Part shown: positions 10,611 to 20,489 of the stretch, one piece after another | Numbering within the stretch: the stretch's first letter is position 1 | How the letters are laid out: the number at the start of each line of letters is the position of its first letter | Program-made: the position numbers and the translations under genes | NCBI RefSeq assembly: GCF_030066995.1 | Contig: NZ_JASJAP010000005.1 | Span: 186,001 to 250,000, forward strand | Direction: 5' to 3' | From: Erythrobacter sp. | GTDB lineage: Bacteria > Pseudomonadota > Alphaproteobacteria > Sphingomonadales > Sphingomonadaceae | DNA length: 64,000 bases | Notes under the pieces: model-generated | The model's database searches: none | Told to the model about the DNA's origin: nothing | Seen by the model: the letters and a program-made list of their open reading frames with translations, nothing else

Positions 10611-11374
10611 GCGTGGAAAAGGCCATGGCCAAGAAGATGGACACTCCCGAAAACATCGATGCGCGCCTCGATGGCGAGACAGCGATTTGCGCGCGCGGCA
10701 TTGTTCGCGACTTTCAGGCAGGGCAGTCGACGATCCGCGTGCTGCACGGCATCGATTCCGATATCCGATCAGGCGAAATGACCTATGTCGTGGGAGAAAG
10801 CGGCTCGGGCAAGACAACGCTGATCTCGATCATGTGCGGCATTCTCTGGCCCACAGACGGCGAGGTGAAGGTGTTTGGCACCGACATCTACGCGCTCTCG
10901 GACACAGAGCTTGTCAACTTCAGGCTGGAAAACATCGGTTTCATTTTCCAGCAGTACAACCTCATCCCCTCGATCGACGCCGCCGCCAACGCCGCCGTAC
11001 CATTGATCGCCCAGGGCATGGCGATCGAGAGCGCGCGCCGCAAGGCGATGGAACTGCTGGACGCGCTCAACATTGGCGATCAGGCGGAAAAACTTCCAAA
11101 CCAGCTTTCCGGTGGCCAACAGCAGCGCGTCGCCATCGCCCGCGCGCTGGTGCATGAGCCGCGCCTCGTGGTCTGCGACGAGCCAACAGCCGCGCTTGAT
11201 GCGCGGTCAGGTCGGCGCGTCATGGACCTGCTGCGAGACGTCGCGGTTGCCGAAGACCGCGCGTGCATCATCGTTACCCACGACAATCGCATCTTTGACC
11301 TCGCCGACCGTATCCTCGTGCTCGAGGATGGCCGGGTCACTCATGACGGCGTTGAAATGCCCGACGGTCATTGA
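10607..11374 (+). CDS. ABC exporter ATPase, DevA/LolD type
   Basis: ATP-binding subunit of the exporter. The 255-residue protein has Walker A GESGSGKTT (63-71), the Q-loop in the FIFQQYNLIPS segment, the signature LSGGQQQR and Walker B LVVCDEPTAALD. The GTG start at 10607 overlaps the permease stop (GTGA), which implies coupling; an ATG at 10625 is a possible alternative. Similar to MacB, LolD and DevA ATPases. Confidence 0.92.
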   Translation: MSVEKAMAKKMDTPENIDARLDGETAICARGIVRDFQAGQSTIRVLHGIDSDIRSGEMTYVVGESGSGKTTLISIMCGILWPTDGEVKVFGTDIYALSDTELVNFRLENIGFIFQQYNLIPSIDAAANAAVPLIAQGMAIESARRKAMELLDALNIGDQAEKLPNQLSGGQQQRVAIARALVHEPRLVVCDEPTAALDARSGRRVMDLLRDVAVAEDRACIIVTHDNRIFDLADRILVLEDGRVTHDGVEMPDGH

Positions 11375-11418
11375 TCGTGGCCATCCCTCTCCAAAGACCC
11401 ATTCCCTAAAGGCACACC

Positions 11419-12399
11419 ATGGCTCTTCTCCCAAGCACTCTCAGTTTCTCGCGTCAGGTCCTGCCGATCCTCGCTTTGATCGGGCTTGCCGCTGGCACTT
11501 GGTATGTGATCAGCGAGCTTCCCGATCGCGAAGTTACCGATCCCAAGAAACAGCCTCCCAAAGCGACCGGTGAACTCGCCAACGCTCCCCGCGTAGCCGG
11601 CGCAGGCCTGGTCGAACCCGCCAGCGAGATCATAGATATCGGAACCGCTCTTCCCGGGCTCATCACAGACCTTCGGGTTGCACCGGGAGACAGGGTGAAG
11701 AAAGCCGAGGTCCTGTTTCTGGTCGATGACCGCTCGGCGCGCGCGCAACTCACCGAAGCGACCGCCGCGATCGGTGAGGCCCGCGCAGCGATCAGCGAAG
11801 CTCAGACCGCGCAGGCGACCGCCAAGCAGCAGCTTGATCTTTACGATAGCCTCGACGACCCCGCCGCAGTCAGCCGATCGGAAGTCATTCGCGCCCAAGG
11901 CGACTACGACGCCGCTAAGAGCCGCCTGTCCGTCGCCAAGGCGAGCCTCGCTGCCGCTCGCGCGCGAGCCACTTCGGCGCGCACAGAACTGGGACGGCTG
12001 ACCGTGCGCGCGCCAATCGCAGGGGAAATCCTCGCTGTAAACATTCGCCCGGGTGAGTACGTCTTCACCCAGGGCGGCAATAACTCCGCTCCCTTTATCC
12101 AGATGGGAGAGACCAACCCACTGCATGTGCGCATCGATGTCGACGAAAACGAAGCGCCAAGGGTAAAGGAAGGAGCACCGGCCATAGTCAGCCCGCGCGG
12201 TGCGTCCGACCGCCAGGTCAAGGCGACCTTCGTTCGCGCCGAACCCCAGGTCGTTCCGAAGCGCCAGCTCACCAACAGCGCGGCCGAGCGGGTTGATGTG
12301 CGCGTTCTGCAGCTCATCTACGCGCTTCCGGAAAGCGATCTGTTCCGGGTCGGCCAGCAGGTCGATGCCTTTATTCCCGCCCAGTCAGACGAAGAGTGA
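11419..12399 (+). CDS. HlyD/DevB-type membrane-fusion protein
   Basis: Periplasmic adaptor linking the inner-membrane ABC transporter to the outer-membrane channel. The 326-residue protein has an N-terminal membrane anchor (about 13-32), a split lipoyl/barrel-sandwich domain (IGTALPGLITDLRVAPGD and RLTVRAPIAGEILAV segments) around a long Ala-rich coiled coil (about 105-195), then a beta-barrel domain. Lies 44 bp after the ATPase gene. Confidence 0.88.
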   Translation: MALLPSTLSFSRQVLPILALIGLAAGTWYVISELPDREVTDPKKQPPKATGELANAPRVAGAGLVEPASEIIDIGTALPGLITDLRVAPGDRVKKAEVLFLVDDRSARAQLTEATAAIGEARAAISEAQTAQATAKQQLDLYDSLDDPAAVSRSEVIRAQGDYDAAKSRLSVAKASLAAARARATSARTELGRLTVRAPIAGEILAVNIRPGEYVFTQGGNNSAPFIQMGETNPLHVRIDVDENEAPRVKEGAPAIVSPRGASDRQVKATFVRAEPQVVPKRQLTNSAAERVDVRVLQLIYALPESDLFRVGQQVDAFIPAQSDEE

Positions 12400-12404
12400 T
12401 CTCG

Positions 12405-13835
12405 ATGAAACGTGCATCTCGCCTCGTTCTTGCGCTTTCGTTCACGGCTGCGCTCGGCGCGTGCGGACTGAAACCCACGCCGCAAGTCGCCACACCGCCA
12501 CCCGATTTGGCCCCGAGCTTCTTCTTTACGCCAGGTCGCGAGACGAGCGCCGGGGTAGATGCCCTTCTTCCACGCGAGGACGACGCGTTCGCGACACTGG
12601 CAGACAAGGCGCTGGAAACCGCTCCCGGCCTTGCCGAGGCTCTTGCCCGGGTCGAAGCGGCGCGCGGAGGAGCGGCGCGCGCCGGAGCCGAACGCCTGCC
12701 GAACATCGGCGCAGACGCGAGCGTCGTTGAGAACCGCATCAACCCGGCCCAGTTTGGCGAGGCTGGAGAGGGAGGCCTGATCCCGCGCAACCAGACCTCT
12801 TATGGTGCCAATCTGACGGCAAGCTGGGACCCTGATATCTTCGGTCAATTGCGCGCGCAGGAGCGCGCCGCCCTTGCCCGTCTTGATTCCGCAAGCGCTT
12901 CGGCTGTGGCCGTGCGAAACGCTCTGCTGGCCGAGATCGCTGGGAGCGTTATCGATTGGCGCACCCTGGCCGCTCGAACAGCCGCCCTTGAAAGCGATGT
13001 CGCCGCAGCACAGCGGCTGGCCGCCCTTGCGCAGACGCGAGAGGACGCCGGGATCGCTCCGGGCTTTGATCGGGTGCGCGCCGAAGCGCAGGCCAGCGCG
13101 TCGCGCTCGCGCCTTGCAGCGCTCGAAAGCGAACGGGTCGGTATTATCGGGCGACTGGTCGCTCTGACCGGGCTCGGAGCAAAGGAAGTCAGTGAGGCGC
13201 TGTCCGGGTCGGGCGCCTCACTGACACGCGGGGCCGCGCCCGTCGCGCTCCCTTCAGAGTTGCTCACCAACCGGCCCGATGTGCTCGCCGCCGCCGCCGA
13301 GCTCGCGGCGACAGACGCCGACCTCGCCGCTGCGTCGCGCGCGCGGTTCCCACGCTTCACGCTCTCCGGCGTCATCGGCCTGCTCGCCTTTGACCCGGGA
13401 GACATCTTTAACAACGATTCGATCGTCGGCACGTTAACGGCGGGAGTGGCCGGCCCCTTGCTCGACTTCGGGCGGATCGAAGCGGAAATCGACACCGCCG
13501 CCGCGAACAAGCGCGCAGCCTTTGAGGCTTATCGCGGCGCAGTCTTTCAAGCCTTGGGAGAGGCCGAAGAGGCCTATGGCTTGATCGCCGCTAGCGACAG
13601 TGAGGCCGAGCTCGCCCTCAAAGAGAATCGTGAGCTTGAGCGCGCCGCTCGTCTGGCCGACACGCGTTATCGCGCTGGCCTTGTCAACTTCAGCGAGGTG
13701 CTGGAGGCGCGCCGGGCGGCGGATGAGAGCGGTGAACGCGCCGCCGCCAGCGTCGGACGGGCAAACCGCGCGAGAATTCTGCTATGGCAGGCTCTGGGAG
13801 GCGAGCCAACGCAACCGGCGGAGACGTCAGGCTGA
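12405..13835 (+). CDS. Outer-membrane efflux lipoprotein, NodT/OprM family
   Basis: TolC-like outer-membrane channel of the exporter. The 476-residue precursor starts with a signal peptide and lipobox LGAC (Cys about residue 20), followed by the two long coiled-coil repeats of the OEP family, each with a conserved leucine- and alanine-rich helical pair. ATG at 12405 was chosen over a GTG at 12396 because it gives a compact lipoprotein signal. The operon has no RND pump, so the ABC proteins are the energy source. Its last 9 bp overlap the convergent MaoC gene. Confidence 0.9.
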   Translation: MKRASRLVLALSFTAALGACGLKPTPQVATPPPDLAPSFFFTPGRETSAGVDALLPREDDAFATLADKALETAPGLAEALARVEAARGGAARAGAERLPNIGADASVVENRINPAQFGEAGEGGLIPRNQTSYGANLTASWDPDIFGQLRAQERAALARLDSASASAVAVRNALLAEIAGSVIDWRTLAARTAALESDVAAAQRLAALAQTREDAGIAPGFDRVRAEAQASASRSRLAALESERVGIIGRLVALTGLGAKEVSEALSGSGASLTRGAAPVALPSELLTNRPDVLAAAAELAATDADLAAASRARFPRFTLSGVIGLLAFDPGDIFNNDSIVGTLTAGVAGPLLDFGRIEAEIDTAAANKRAAFEAYRGAVFQALGEAEEAYGLIAASDSEAELALKENRELERAARLADTRYRAGLVNFSEVLEARRAADESGERAAASVGRANRARILLWQALGGEPTQPAETSG

Positions 13836-14276
13836 ACGCTGGACCAGAGCTGTGCGCTCGCAACGGCACACCACCTCATCGCGCTGATTGAACAGTTCGT
13901 GGGTGAAGGTCACGATACCGGCCTCGGGCCGCGACTTGCTTTCCCGCAATTCCTTGACCTCGGTCTCAGCGCGCAGCGTGTCCCCGATGAAGACGGGCTT
14001 AGGCGTTACGACGTTGTTGAAACCAAGATTGGCGACCAGTGTGCCCAGCGTCGTGTCCCCGACCGATAGCCCCACCAGCAGGGCAAAAGTGAAGGTTGAG
14101 TTCACCAGAATTTGACCGAACCCGCTTTCTTTTGCCGCCTCGATGTCGAGGTGCAGCGGCTGTGGGTTATGTGTCATGGTCGAAAACAGCAGATTGTCGG
14201 TCTCGGTTACGGTGCGGCGGATATCGTGAGCGATGCGCTCGCCAAGGCGCCATTCATCGAAGCGCTTGCCAGACAT
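13827..14276 (-). CDS. MaoC-like acyl-CoA dehydratase
   Basis: A 149-residue hot-dog-fold protein of the MaoC / (R)-specific enoyl-CoA hydratase group. It has the substrate-loop and catalytic region HNPQPLHLD (Asp/His pair) and the [12 protein letters not shown] strand. Members hydrate enoyl-CoA or dehydrate 3-hydroxyacyl-CoA, including mesaconyl/methylmalyl-type substrates. Its ATG overlaps the stop of the AMACR-type gene (TGATG), so the two are probably translated together and act on the same CoA ester. Confidence 0.87.
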   Translation of the reverse strand: MSGKRFDEWRLGERIAHDIRRTVTETDNLLFSTMTHNPQPLHLDIEAAKESGFGQILVNSTFTFALLVGLSVGDTTLGTLVANLGFNNVVTPKPVFIGDTLRAETEVKELRESKSRPEAGIVTFTHELFNQRDEVVCRCERTALVQRSA

Positions 14277-15355
14277 CAGCTCGCACTCTGCCAACGGGCC
14301 ACGATCTCGGCGCCGTCATCGGCGCTCGAGCGGACCGCGCCCGGGGTTCGGCTAAAGCGCGGGGCGGGGGCTGTGTGCCACTCCCCCTCGTGCTGCACAT
14401 AGGTTTCACGGGCTTTCATATGCGGGTGGTCGCGCGCTTCTTCGAGGTCCAGGACAGGCGCAAAACAGGCATCGGTTCCTTCAAGCAGCTCTACCCATTG
14501 CGCTTGAGTCTTTGTCTTGAAAAGCGCCGCGAGCTTGTCCGCGTAATCCTCCCAGTTCGCCGGGTTCATCTGGCCTTCTGCCAGATCCTGGGCGCCGGTT
14601 TTCTCAATCAGTTCAGCGTAAAACTGCGGTTCGATCGCGCCGACCGAGATTTCGCGACCATCCGCGCATGCGAAGCAGCGGTAGAAATGCGCCCCACCGC
14701 CCAGCATACCCTTCCCGCGCTCGGTGGTGATGAACGGTCGCTCGCGCACGCCGAAGAAGAAGCTCATCAAGCTGGTCGCGCCATCGACAATCGCCGCGTC
14801 AACGACCTGTCCGTGTCCAGAGCGCTCGCGTTCGTAAAGAGCCGCGAGAATGCCGAAAGCGCAATACATCGAGCCTCCGCCAAAATCACCGATCAGGTTT
14901 TGCGGAGGAACCGCTGGCTCGCCCGCTTTCCCGATGGCGGACAAGGCGCCGGTGATGGCGATGTAGTTGATATCGTGTCCGGCTGCGTGCGCGAGCGGGC
15001 CATCCTGCCCCCAACCGGTCATTCGCGCGTAGACAAGTCTTGGATTGGTCTCGAGCAGCTCATCGGGACCAAGGCCAAGGCGTTCCATCACGCCGGGTCG
15101 AAACCCTTCCAGCACGACATCGGCCTTGGCGCAGGCGTCCTTCGCGAAGGCCAGGCCCTCTTCGGTCTTCATATTGACTTCGGCGCGGTGCCGCGCGCGT
15201 TCGACCACGGGGTTGGAGACCCCGCTCCCCGGGCGCGCGATCGTCACCACCTCAGCCCCCAGATCCGCCAGCAGCATCGCGACATGCGGCCCTGGACCGA
15301 TCCCGGCAAATTCGACAACCTTGAGACCCGTCAGCGGGCCGTTTTGAGAATTCAT
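14276..15355 (-). CDS. CaiB/BaiF CoA-transferase family, alpha-methylacyl-CoA racemase type
   Basis: A 359-residue type III CoA-transferase-fold protein. The AGHDINYIA segment and the [18 protein letters not shown] segment match alpha-methylacyl-CoA racemases, which epimerise 2-methyl-branched acyl-CoAs, rather than formyl-CoA transferases. ATG at 15355 gives the family-typical [13 protein letters not shown] start. Overlaps the MaoC gene downstream. Role is probably branched or steroid-like acyl-CoA degradation; exact substrate not derivable. Confidence 0.87.
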   Translation of the reverse strand: MNSQNGPLTGLKVVEFAGIGPGPHVAMLLADLGAEVVTIARPGSGVSNPVVERARHRAEVNMKTEEGLAFAKDACAKADVVLEGFRPGVMERLGLGPDELLETNPRLVYARMTGWGQDGPLAHAAGHDINYIAITGALSAIGKAGEPAVPPQNLIGDFGGGSMYCAFGILAALYERERSGHGQVVDAAIVDGATSLMSFFFGVRERPFITTERGKGMLGGGAHFYRCFACADGREISVGAIEPQFYAELIEKTGAQDLAEGQMNPANWEDYADKLAALFKTKTQAQWVELLEGTDACFAPVLDLEEARDHPHMKARETYVQHEGEWHTAPAPRFSRTPGAVRSSADDGAEIVARWQSAS

Positions 15356-15458
15356 CGCACGCTCTCCCTGGGCGTCTCTTGAACACCCCGGGCGCGCTTG
15401 ACAAGCGGGCAAGGCCACCGATACCCGCCGCGCTGAAAACTGGCTGGAGTAACGCGCG

Positions 15459-15917
15459 TTGAAACGCTCCGAAAAGACGGTGCTCGCGGTGGCATCGGGA
15501 GGCGGGCATTGGGAGCAATTGATGCTTCTGCGCACGACGCTCGATCGCTACAAGGTGCGATACGCGAGCACCGATGATGGTGTGACGGCGCACCACGGCG
15601 TGAATGCTGCGGAAACCCTGCCTGACTGCAATCAGAACCGGCCTGTACGCTCCTTGTGGTGCGCTCTGGTCGCTTTGTGGATCGTTCTGAAAATCCGACC
15701 GGACACCGTGCTCTCGACCGGCGCAGCGCCCGGATTCTTTTGCATTTTCTGGGGCCGCCTGCTGGGAGCGAAGACGCTGTGGATCGACAGCGTGGCCAAT
15801 GGCGAAGACCTGTCGATGTGCGGCAAGCTTTCAAAGACCTTCGCCCATGAGTGCCTGACACAGTGGGAAAACCTGGCTGCCGACCCGCAGCCCAAATATC
15901 GCGGATCGGTCTTGTGA
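15459..15917 (+). CDS. Alg14-like glycosyltransferase membrane subunit (PssD/EpsE type)
   Basis: First gene of the polysaccharide locus. The 152-residue protein has the ASGGGHWEQLMLL glycine-rich loop and a hydrophobic segment, as in eukaryotic Alg14 and rhizobial PssD. Such proteins anchor the catalytic Alg13-like subunit to the membrane. The reading opens with TTG at 15459 preceded by GGAG at 9 nt spacing; there is no in-frame ATG nearby. Its stop overlaps the next gene's GTG start. Confidence 0.82.
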   Translation: MKRSEKTVLAVASGGGHWEQLMLLRTTLDRYKVRYASTDDGVTAHHGVNAAETLPDCNQNRPVRSLWCALVALWIVLKIRPDTVLSTGAAPGFFCIFWGRLLGAKTLWIDSVANGEDLSMCGKLSKTFAHECLTQWENLAADPQPKYRGSVL

Positions 15918-16399
15918 TCCTTGTAACCGTTGGCATGCAACTCGGGTTTGACCGGTTGATCAAGGCGATGGACGAGTTAGCGCCATCACTGTCCGAGCCG
16001 GTAGTCGCGCAGACGGGCAAGGGGCGCTACGCGCCGCTCCATATGCGCGCACAGGAAAGCATGACGCCCGCCGAATTCGATAGTCATGTGCAGCAGGCGA
16101 GGCTCATTGTCAGCCACGCAGGGATTGGCACGATCCTGACAGCCGCCCGGTGGTCCAAGCCGATCGCCTTGTTAGCGCGACGCGCCGATCTCAACGAACA
16201 CCGTAACGACCATCAACTGGCGACAGCGGAGAACCTGAAGGGACGACCGGGAATTCTGGTCGCGACCGAGGTGAGCGACCTCCCCCGCATCGTTGCGCAA
16301 GGACTGCAACTGGGAACGGTTGCCCACACCGGTGCTGCTCAGGCAGCCACGCTTCACAAGGCGGTTGCGAAATTTATCGACACTGGATCTGTGTCATGA
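15914..16399 (+). CDS. Alg13-like glycosyltransferase catalytic subunit (PssE/EpsF type)
   Basis: A 161-residue GT28-fold C-terminal domain with the VTVGMQLGFDRLI start and the SHAGIGTI nucleotide-sugar-binding motif, as in Alg13 and PssE. GTG at 15914 overlaps the preceding TGA (GTGA), so the two subunits are coupled. Together they would form one glycosyltransferase adding a hexose, hexuronic acid or HexNAc to the lipid-linked intermediate. The family-typical Thr in TVGTQ is Met here. Confidence 0.82.
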   Translation: MILVTVGMQLGFDRLIKAMDELAPSLSEPVVAQTGKGRYAPLHMRAQESMTPAEFDSHVQQARLIVSHAGIGTILTAARWSKPIALLARRADLNEHRNDHQLATAENLKGRPGILVATEVSDLPRIVAQGLQLGTVAHTGAAQAATLHKAVAKFIDTGSVS

Positions 16400-16509
16400 A
16401 AGCAGTTGCTGTTCCTCGCTCCATGGACGATGGAAAAAGGGTAACCCTAACGCGATCTTAAGTGTCGCCGTGCCATGGCCAGGCCCCGAAAATTCAGGGT
16501 TTGAGGTCC

Positions 16510-17814
16510 ATGAACGCGCCTTTTGACACTTCCTCCGCTGCCAAGCTGGCTGGCGCGCGTGACGCCGATCACCCGGTTCAGGTCGCCGTGATCGGGCTTG
16601 GCTATATCGGCCTTCCGACAGCGGCCGTTCTGGCCTCCTATGGGTGGGAGGTGTGCGGTGTGGATGTGTCCGAAAGCGTCGTCGAAACGGTCAACGCTGG
16701 CGGCGTTCACATTAAGGAACGCGACCTTGACCGCCTCGTCAGCGATGCGATCGAAAGCGGTCGGCTGAAAGCGTCGACCTCGGTGCCGACCGCGCAATTC
16801 TATATCATTGCCGTCCCCACCCCACTCACACACGACAACCGACCGGACATAAGCCTGGTCGAGAGCGCCGCGCGCGCGATTGCTCCGGCCGTCTCGAAGG
16901 GCGCCTGCGTCATCTTGGAGAGCACGTCTCCCGTCGGGACCACGGAAAGAGTGGGCCACATCATCGCCGAGCAGCGCCCCGACCTCACCGTGCCTGTCCT
17001 TGGCGAGCAGAGCGGTGGGGATATCGGGCTGGCATATTGCCCTGAGCGAGTCCTGCCAGGCAAAATCGTGCATGAGCTGGTCAAGAACGACCGGGTGATC
17101 GGCGGAATTACGCCCGAATGCGCGGCGCGCGCCAAGGGGCTTTACACGAGCTTCGTCGAGGGAGACTGCCTAACGACGACCGCTCGCGCTGCCGAGGCGG
17201 TCAAGCTGGTCGAAAACAGCTTTCGCGATGTGAATATCGCCTTCGCGAATGAGTTGAGCGTAATCGCCGACGATCTCGGAGTGGACGTTTGGGACGTGAT
17301 CAAACTCGCCAATCGGCATCCACGTGTGAATATACTTCAGCCTGGTCCGGGCGTGGGAGGGCATTGCATAGCGGTCGATCCCTGGTTCCTGATCTCGAGT
17401 TCACCCGACGTCGCCCGGCTCATACGCACAGCGCGCGAAGTCAACGATTTCAAGGCGACTTACACCGAACGTCGCATTCGAGCGTTGCTCGACGCTGCGC
17501 CCGGAGGAAAGGTCGCGTTACTCGGTCTGGCCTTCAAGCCCGACATAGACGATTTTCGGGAGAGCCCTGCGCTCGAAATCGCTCTGAAGCTTGCGCGCAC
17601 GCGTGGGCAGCGTCTTATCCTGGTCGAACCCTTCGCCAAAAAGTTACCGGACGGCTTTGCAGGCACGGGCGCCCGTCTGGCTAGTCTTGACGAAGGCCTT
17701 GAACAAGCTGAGATTGTGGTCGTGCTTGTCGACCACACCGCCTTCAAACATCTCACGCCCGAAGCGCTTAAAGGAAAGCTCGTCTTCGATACGCGCGGCA
17801 TGATGAAGAGATGA
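16510..17814 (+). CDS. wecC: UDP-N-acetyl-D-mannosamine dehydrogenase
   Basis: NAD-dependent four-electron oxidation of UDP-ManNAc to UDP-ManNAcA. The 434-residue protein has the Rossmann motif GLGYIGLPTAA near residue 30, the ESTSPVGTTE segment, and the catalytic Cys in GPGVGGHCIAVDPWF. Pairing with wecB immediately downstream (ATGA overlap) identifies the substrate as UDP-ManNAc rather than UDP-glucose. ATG at 16510 was chosen; the frame extends to 16462 without conservation. Confidence 0.92.
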   Translation: MNAPFDTSSAAKLAGARDADHPVQVAVIGLGYIGLPTAAVLASYGWEVCGVDVSESVVETVNAGGVHIKERDLDRLVSDAIESGRLKASTSVPTAQFYIIAVPTPLTHDNRPDISLVESAARAIAPAVSKGACVILESTSPVGTTERVGHIIAEQRPDLTVPVLGEQSGGDIGLAYCPERVLPGKIVHELVKNDRVIGGITPECAARAKGLYTSFVEGDCLTTTARAAEAVKLVENSFRDVNIAFANELSVIADDLGVDVWDVIKLANRHPRVNILQPGPGVGGHCIAVDPWFLISSSPDVARLIRTAREVNDFKATYTERRIRALLDAAPGGKVALLGLAFKPDIDDFRESPALEIALKLARTRGQRLILVEPFAKKLPDGFAGTGARLASLDEGLEQAEIVVVLVDHTAFKHLTPEALKGKLVFDTRGMMKR

Positions 17815-18953
17815 CAGCCCCTCGCTCGCGCCCCCGAATTCTAGTCACGTTCGGGACGAGGCCCGAAGCCATCAAGATGTTCCCGGTCGTCAGCGCGTTG
17901 CGCGAGGCCGACCGGTTTGACGTGCGGCTCGTAGTGACGGCGCAGCACCGCGAAATGCTCGATCAAGTGCTCCAGATCGCCGAGATTGAGCCGGATATCG
18001 ACCTCAACCTCATGGAGCCCGGACAGAGCCTCGACAGCCTGGCTGCCAGGATAATCACCCGCTTCGGGGAGGTCCTCGACGCTGAGAAGCCTGACCGGGT
18101 TCTTGTCCATGGCGATACCCTCACGACAATGATGGCAACGCTCGCCTGCTACTTTCGCCGCATTCCGGTCGGTCATGTCGAAGCGGGGCTTCGCAGCGGC
18201 AACATCTACGCGCCCTGGCCCGAAGAAATAAACCGTAAGGTGACGGGAGCCGTCGCCGACCTCCATTTCGCTCCGACACGGGCCGCCGCCGACGCATTGC
18301 TCGCCGAGAATGTCTGGCCAGCATCAATCCATGTGACCGGCAACACCGTGATCGATGCTCTCTTCGCCGCGCGCAACAAGATCAAGGCAATGCCCGAGCT
18401 CGTGCCAACCATAGCGGAGCTGAAGCGCCGTTTCGAAAGCAAGCGGATGCTCGTCGTGACAGCACATCGCCGTGAAAATCTCGGCGAAGGAATGTCTCAG
18501 ATCGCGCACGCTTTGGGCCAGTTGGCCAAGCGAGACGATCTCTCGATCCTTTATTCTCTGCACCCCAATCCAAACGTGGCAGAGCCCATGCGCTCAGCGC
18601 TCGCACGCTTCGACAACATCGCGTTGCTCGACCCGCTAGACTATCTCAGCTTTGTCGCCCTGCTGGAGGCGAGCGACATCGTCCTCACGGATTCTGGAGG
18701 AGTCCAGGAAGAAGCTCCCAGCCTTGGCAAGCCGGTTCTTGTCATGCGCGACACAACCGAACGCCCCGAAGGCGTGGCCGCTGGAACAGCCAGATTGGTC
18801 GGTACAAAAGCGGAGACAATCGTGAAGCACGTGGCGCGCCTCCTGGACGATAAGGAAGCGTATGATTCGATGGCTAAGGCGCATAACCCCTATGGCGATG
18901 GCCGAGCCAGTCGGCGCATTCTCGACATCATCGCGCGCGCGCACCCAATGTGA
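17811..18953 (+). CDS. wecB: UDP-N-acetylglucosamine 2-epimerase (non-hydrolysing)
   Basis: Converts UDP-GlcNAc to UDP-ManNAc, the substrate of WecC. The 380-residue protein has the TFGTRPEAIKM start, the HGDT and HVEAGLR motifs, and the DSGGVQEEAP UDP-binding region. Coupled to wecC by ATGA overlap. The 3' end overlaps the convergent membrane-protein gene by 26 bp. Confidence 0.95.
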   Translation: MTAPRSRPRILVTFGTRPEAIKMFPVVSALREADRFDVRLVVTAQHREMLDQVLQIAEIEPDIDLNLMEPGQSLDSLAARIITRFGEVLDAEKPDRVLVHGDTLTTMMATLACYFRRIPVGHVEAGLRSGNIYAPWPEEINRKVTGAVADLHFAPTRAAADALLAENVWPASIHVTGNTVIDALFAARNKIKAMPELVPTIAELKRRFESKRMLVVTAHRRENLGEGMSQIAHALGQLAKRDDLSILYSLHPNPNVAEPMRSALARFDNIALLDPLDYLSFVALLEASDIVLTDSGGVQEEAPSLGKPVLVMRDTTERPEGVAAGTARLVGTKAETIVKHVARLLDDKEAYDSMAKAHNPYGDGRASRRILDIIARAHPM

Positions 18954-19485
18954 GGACGACCTTGATGTAATATAGAGCGCTCGCGAGCACTATCCAGCTG
19001 GTCCCCAGATCAATCACCCAATTGAGCTTGAAGGCGCCATACAGAAATCCGTCGATAAAATGCCATGAAACAAGCCGGACGATAATCAGCCCGATCATGG
19101 CGCAAGCGGCTCCCGCTGCAAGAAATGTCGCGATGTCGCGTCGACCACGAACTCGCTTACTGATCAGGAAAACACACGCGAGGCCGCCAAGCGCTAGCAG
19201 GCCAGCCCCGACAGCTGCGAGCGGACGCTGGTATTCGCGTCGGCCAGCATACAAACTCTCGGCACGCATGAACTCTCGAAGTGAGGAACGGACCGTGTCC
19301 TCGACGTCAAACAGCCGTAGCGCAATCAGGACCGCGAAAAGCACCGCGAGAGCTGACCAAGTGCGGGTTTGCCAAGGCGCCTGCCGCGCGCGGCCCGAGA
19401 CCGTGGCCGCAAAAGTGCACGCGATCGCGACAAGCCCGTAAAGGCCGCAAGCTGCGAGAGTTAAGCTCGATACTCCTGAGGGCAC
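18928..19485 (-). CDS. Predicted four-helix membrane protein, unknown
   Basis: A 185-residue protein with four hydrophobic segments (about 8-28, 43-60, 88-110, 118-140) plus a weaker one near the C-terminus (about 157-180). No family recognised. GTG at 19485 is the most upstream start and gives a membrane helix directly after a short N-terminus. It is the only gene on this strand within the 15.4-24.6 kb block and overlaps the wecB 3' end by 26 bp. Its location suggests a role in polysaccharide synthesis, but nothing in the sequence proves it. Confidence 0.65.
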   Translation of the reverse strand: MPSGVSSLTLAACGLYGLVAIACTFAATVSGRARQAPWQTRTWSALAVLFAVLIALRLFDVEDTVRSSLREFMRAESLYAGRREYQRPLAAVGAGLLALGGLACVFLISKRVRGRRDIATFLAAGAACAMIGLIIVRLVSWHFIDGFLYGAFKLNWVIDLGTSWIVLASALYYIKVVLTLGARAR

Positions 19486-19749
19486 TGGCGGTTAAATGCT
19501 TTCCATCAATCGCGTTCAGACGCGCCCAATCGCGCTTTCATCCGGGGATGTACAGACCCCATTGACCGATAACTTTCGCGACCGGCGAGGCCACTCACAC
19601 TCGTGGTGCCAAGTCGTTCTGACGAGCCTCACTCGCGATCTCGGCGCAAGCGATAAGATCGCATCGCGCAAAACAGGCAGCGCAGCCCAACCGTGTTGCG
19701 TTGCGGAACTCGAATGTATAAGCGCAAAGCAAGTTTTGTGGAGGCTCAT

Positions 19750-20484
19750 GTGGACGTAAGAACTTTTCGCAAGCGTTTCAAATTCAGTCTGCTTGCGGCG
19801 ACCGCGATTGCCCTGTCAGGATGCGCATCAACGCCCGAACCCGTGATCGGCCCGGCTGTGACCCAACCACGAGCTGACCTGGGCCAGGAAATCTACTCGA
19901 ACGCGCGGTCCCCGATTTATCTTTTGCGTCCGTCCGACAGAATATCGGTCAACGTGTTTCGCGAACCTGATTTCTCCATCCCAGATGTCCGCATCGGCGT
20001 TGAGGGCAATGTGTCCTTGCCCATGCTGGGCTCGATCCCGGCCGCTGGCATGACCGCCGCTCAATTTGAAAAAGATGTAGAGGGGCGACTTTTGGCGATG
20101 GGCCTCAAATCGCCAATGGTGAATGTAAACATTGGGGAGTACGCATCACATCAGGTCACGGTTGACGGGGCCGTAAACGATCCCGGCGTCTACAATTTTC
20201 AACCCGGCGCGCGCCTTTCAGCCGCTATTGCGTTGGCAGACGGGCCCGCGCGCACCGCAAAAGGGGATGAGATCGCGGTTTTCCGGGAGAGCCCGGAAGG
20301 AACCATGGTCGCCAAGTTTGACTATGGGCAGATCAGTCAGGGCACGATGCTCGATCCCGTCCTCCAACCCGGCGACAGGGTGTTTGTGGGAACCGATGGC
20401 CTGGCTGTGTTCTGGCAGGACTTCCTTCAAACCGTGCCCGTACTCGGCGTGTTTGCGCTGAACGCTGCGCGCATTGACGAGTAA
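19750..20484 (+). CDS. Polysaccharide export outer-membrane lipoprotein, Wza family
   Basis: Outer-membrane export channel component for the assembled polymer. The 244-residue precursor has a signal peptide with lipobox LSGC (Cys at about 25), then the Poly_export domain (LRPSDRISVNVFREPDFS) and a SLBB domain (VTVDGAVNDPGVYNF). GTG at 19750 is preferred because GGAGG lies 5 nt upstream and it gives a normal signal peptide; an in-frame ATG at 19714 would add a charged extension. Followed 5 bp later by the Wzc-like kinase. Confidence 0.9.
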   Translation: MDVRTFRKRFKFSLLAATAIALSGCASTPEPVIGPAVTQPRADLGQEIYSNARSPIYLLRPSDRISVNVFREPDFSIPDVRIGVEGNVSLPMLGSIPAAGMTAAQFEKDVEGRLLAMGLKSPMVNVNIGEYASHQVTVDGAVNDPGVYNFQPGARLSAAIALADGPARTAKGDEIAVFRESPEGTMVAKFDYGQISQGTMLDPVLQPGDRVFVGTDGLAVFWQDFLQTVPVLGVFALNAARIDE

Positions 20485-20489
20485 ACGCG

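Noticed and set aside
9411..10817. 468-residue frame opposite the exporter permease
   Set aside because: Shadow of the permease coding strand with highly charged composition.
14096..15382. 428-residue frame opposite the AMACR-type gene
   Set aside because: Antisense to a well-matched family protein; no start signal or domain.
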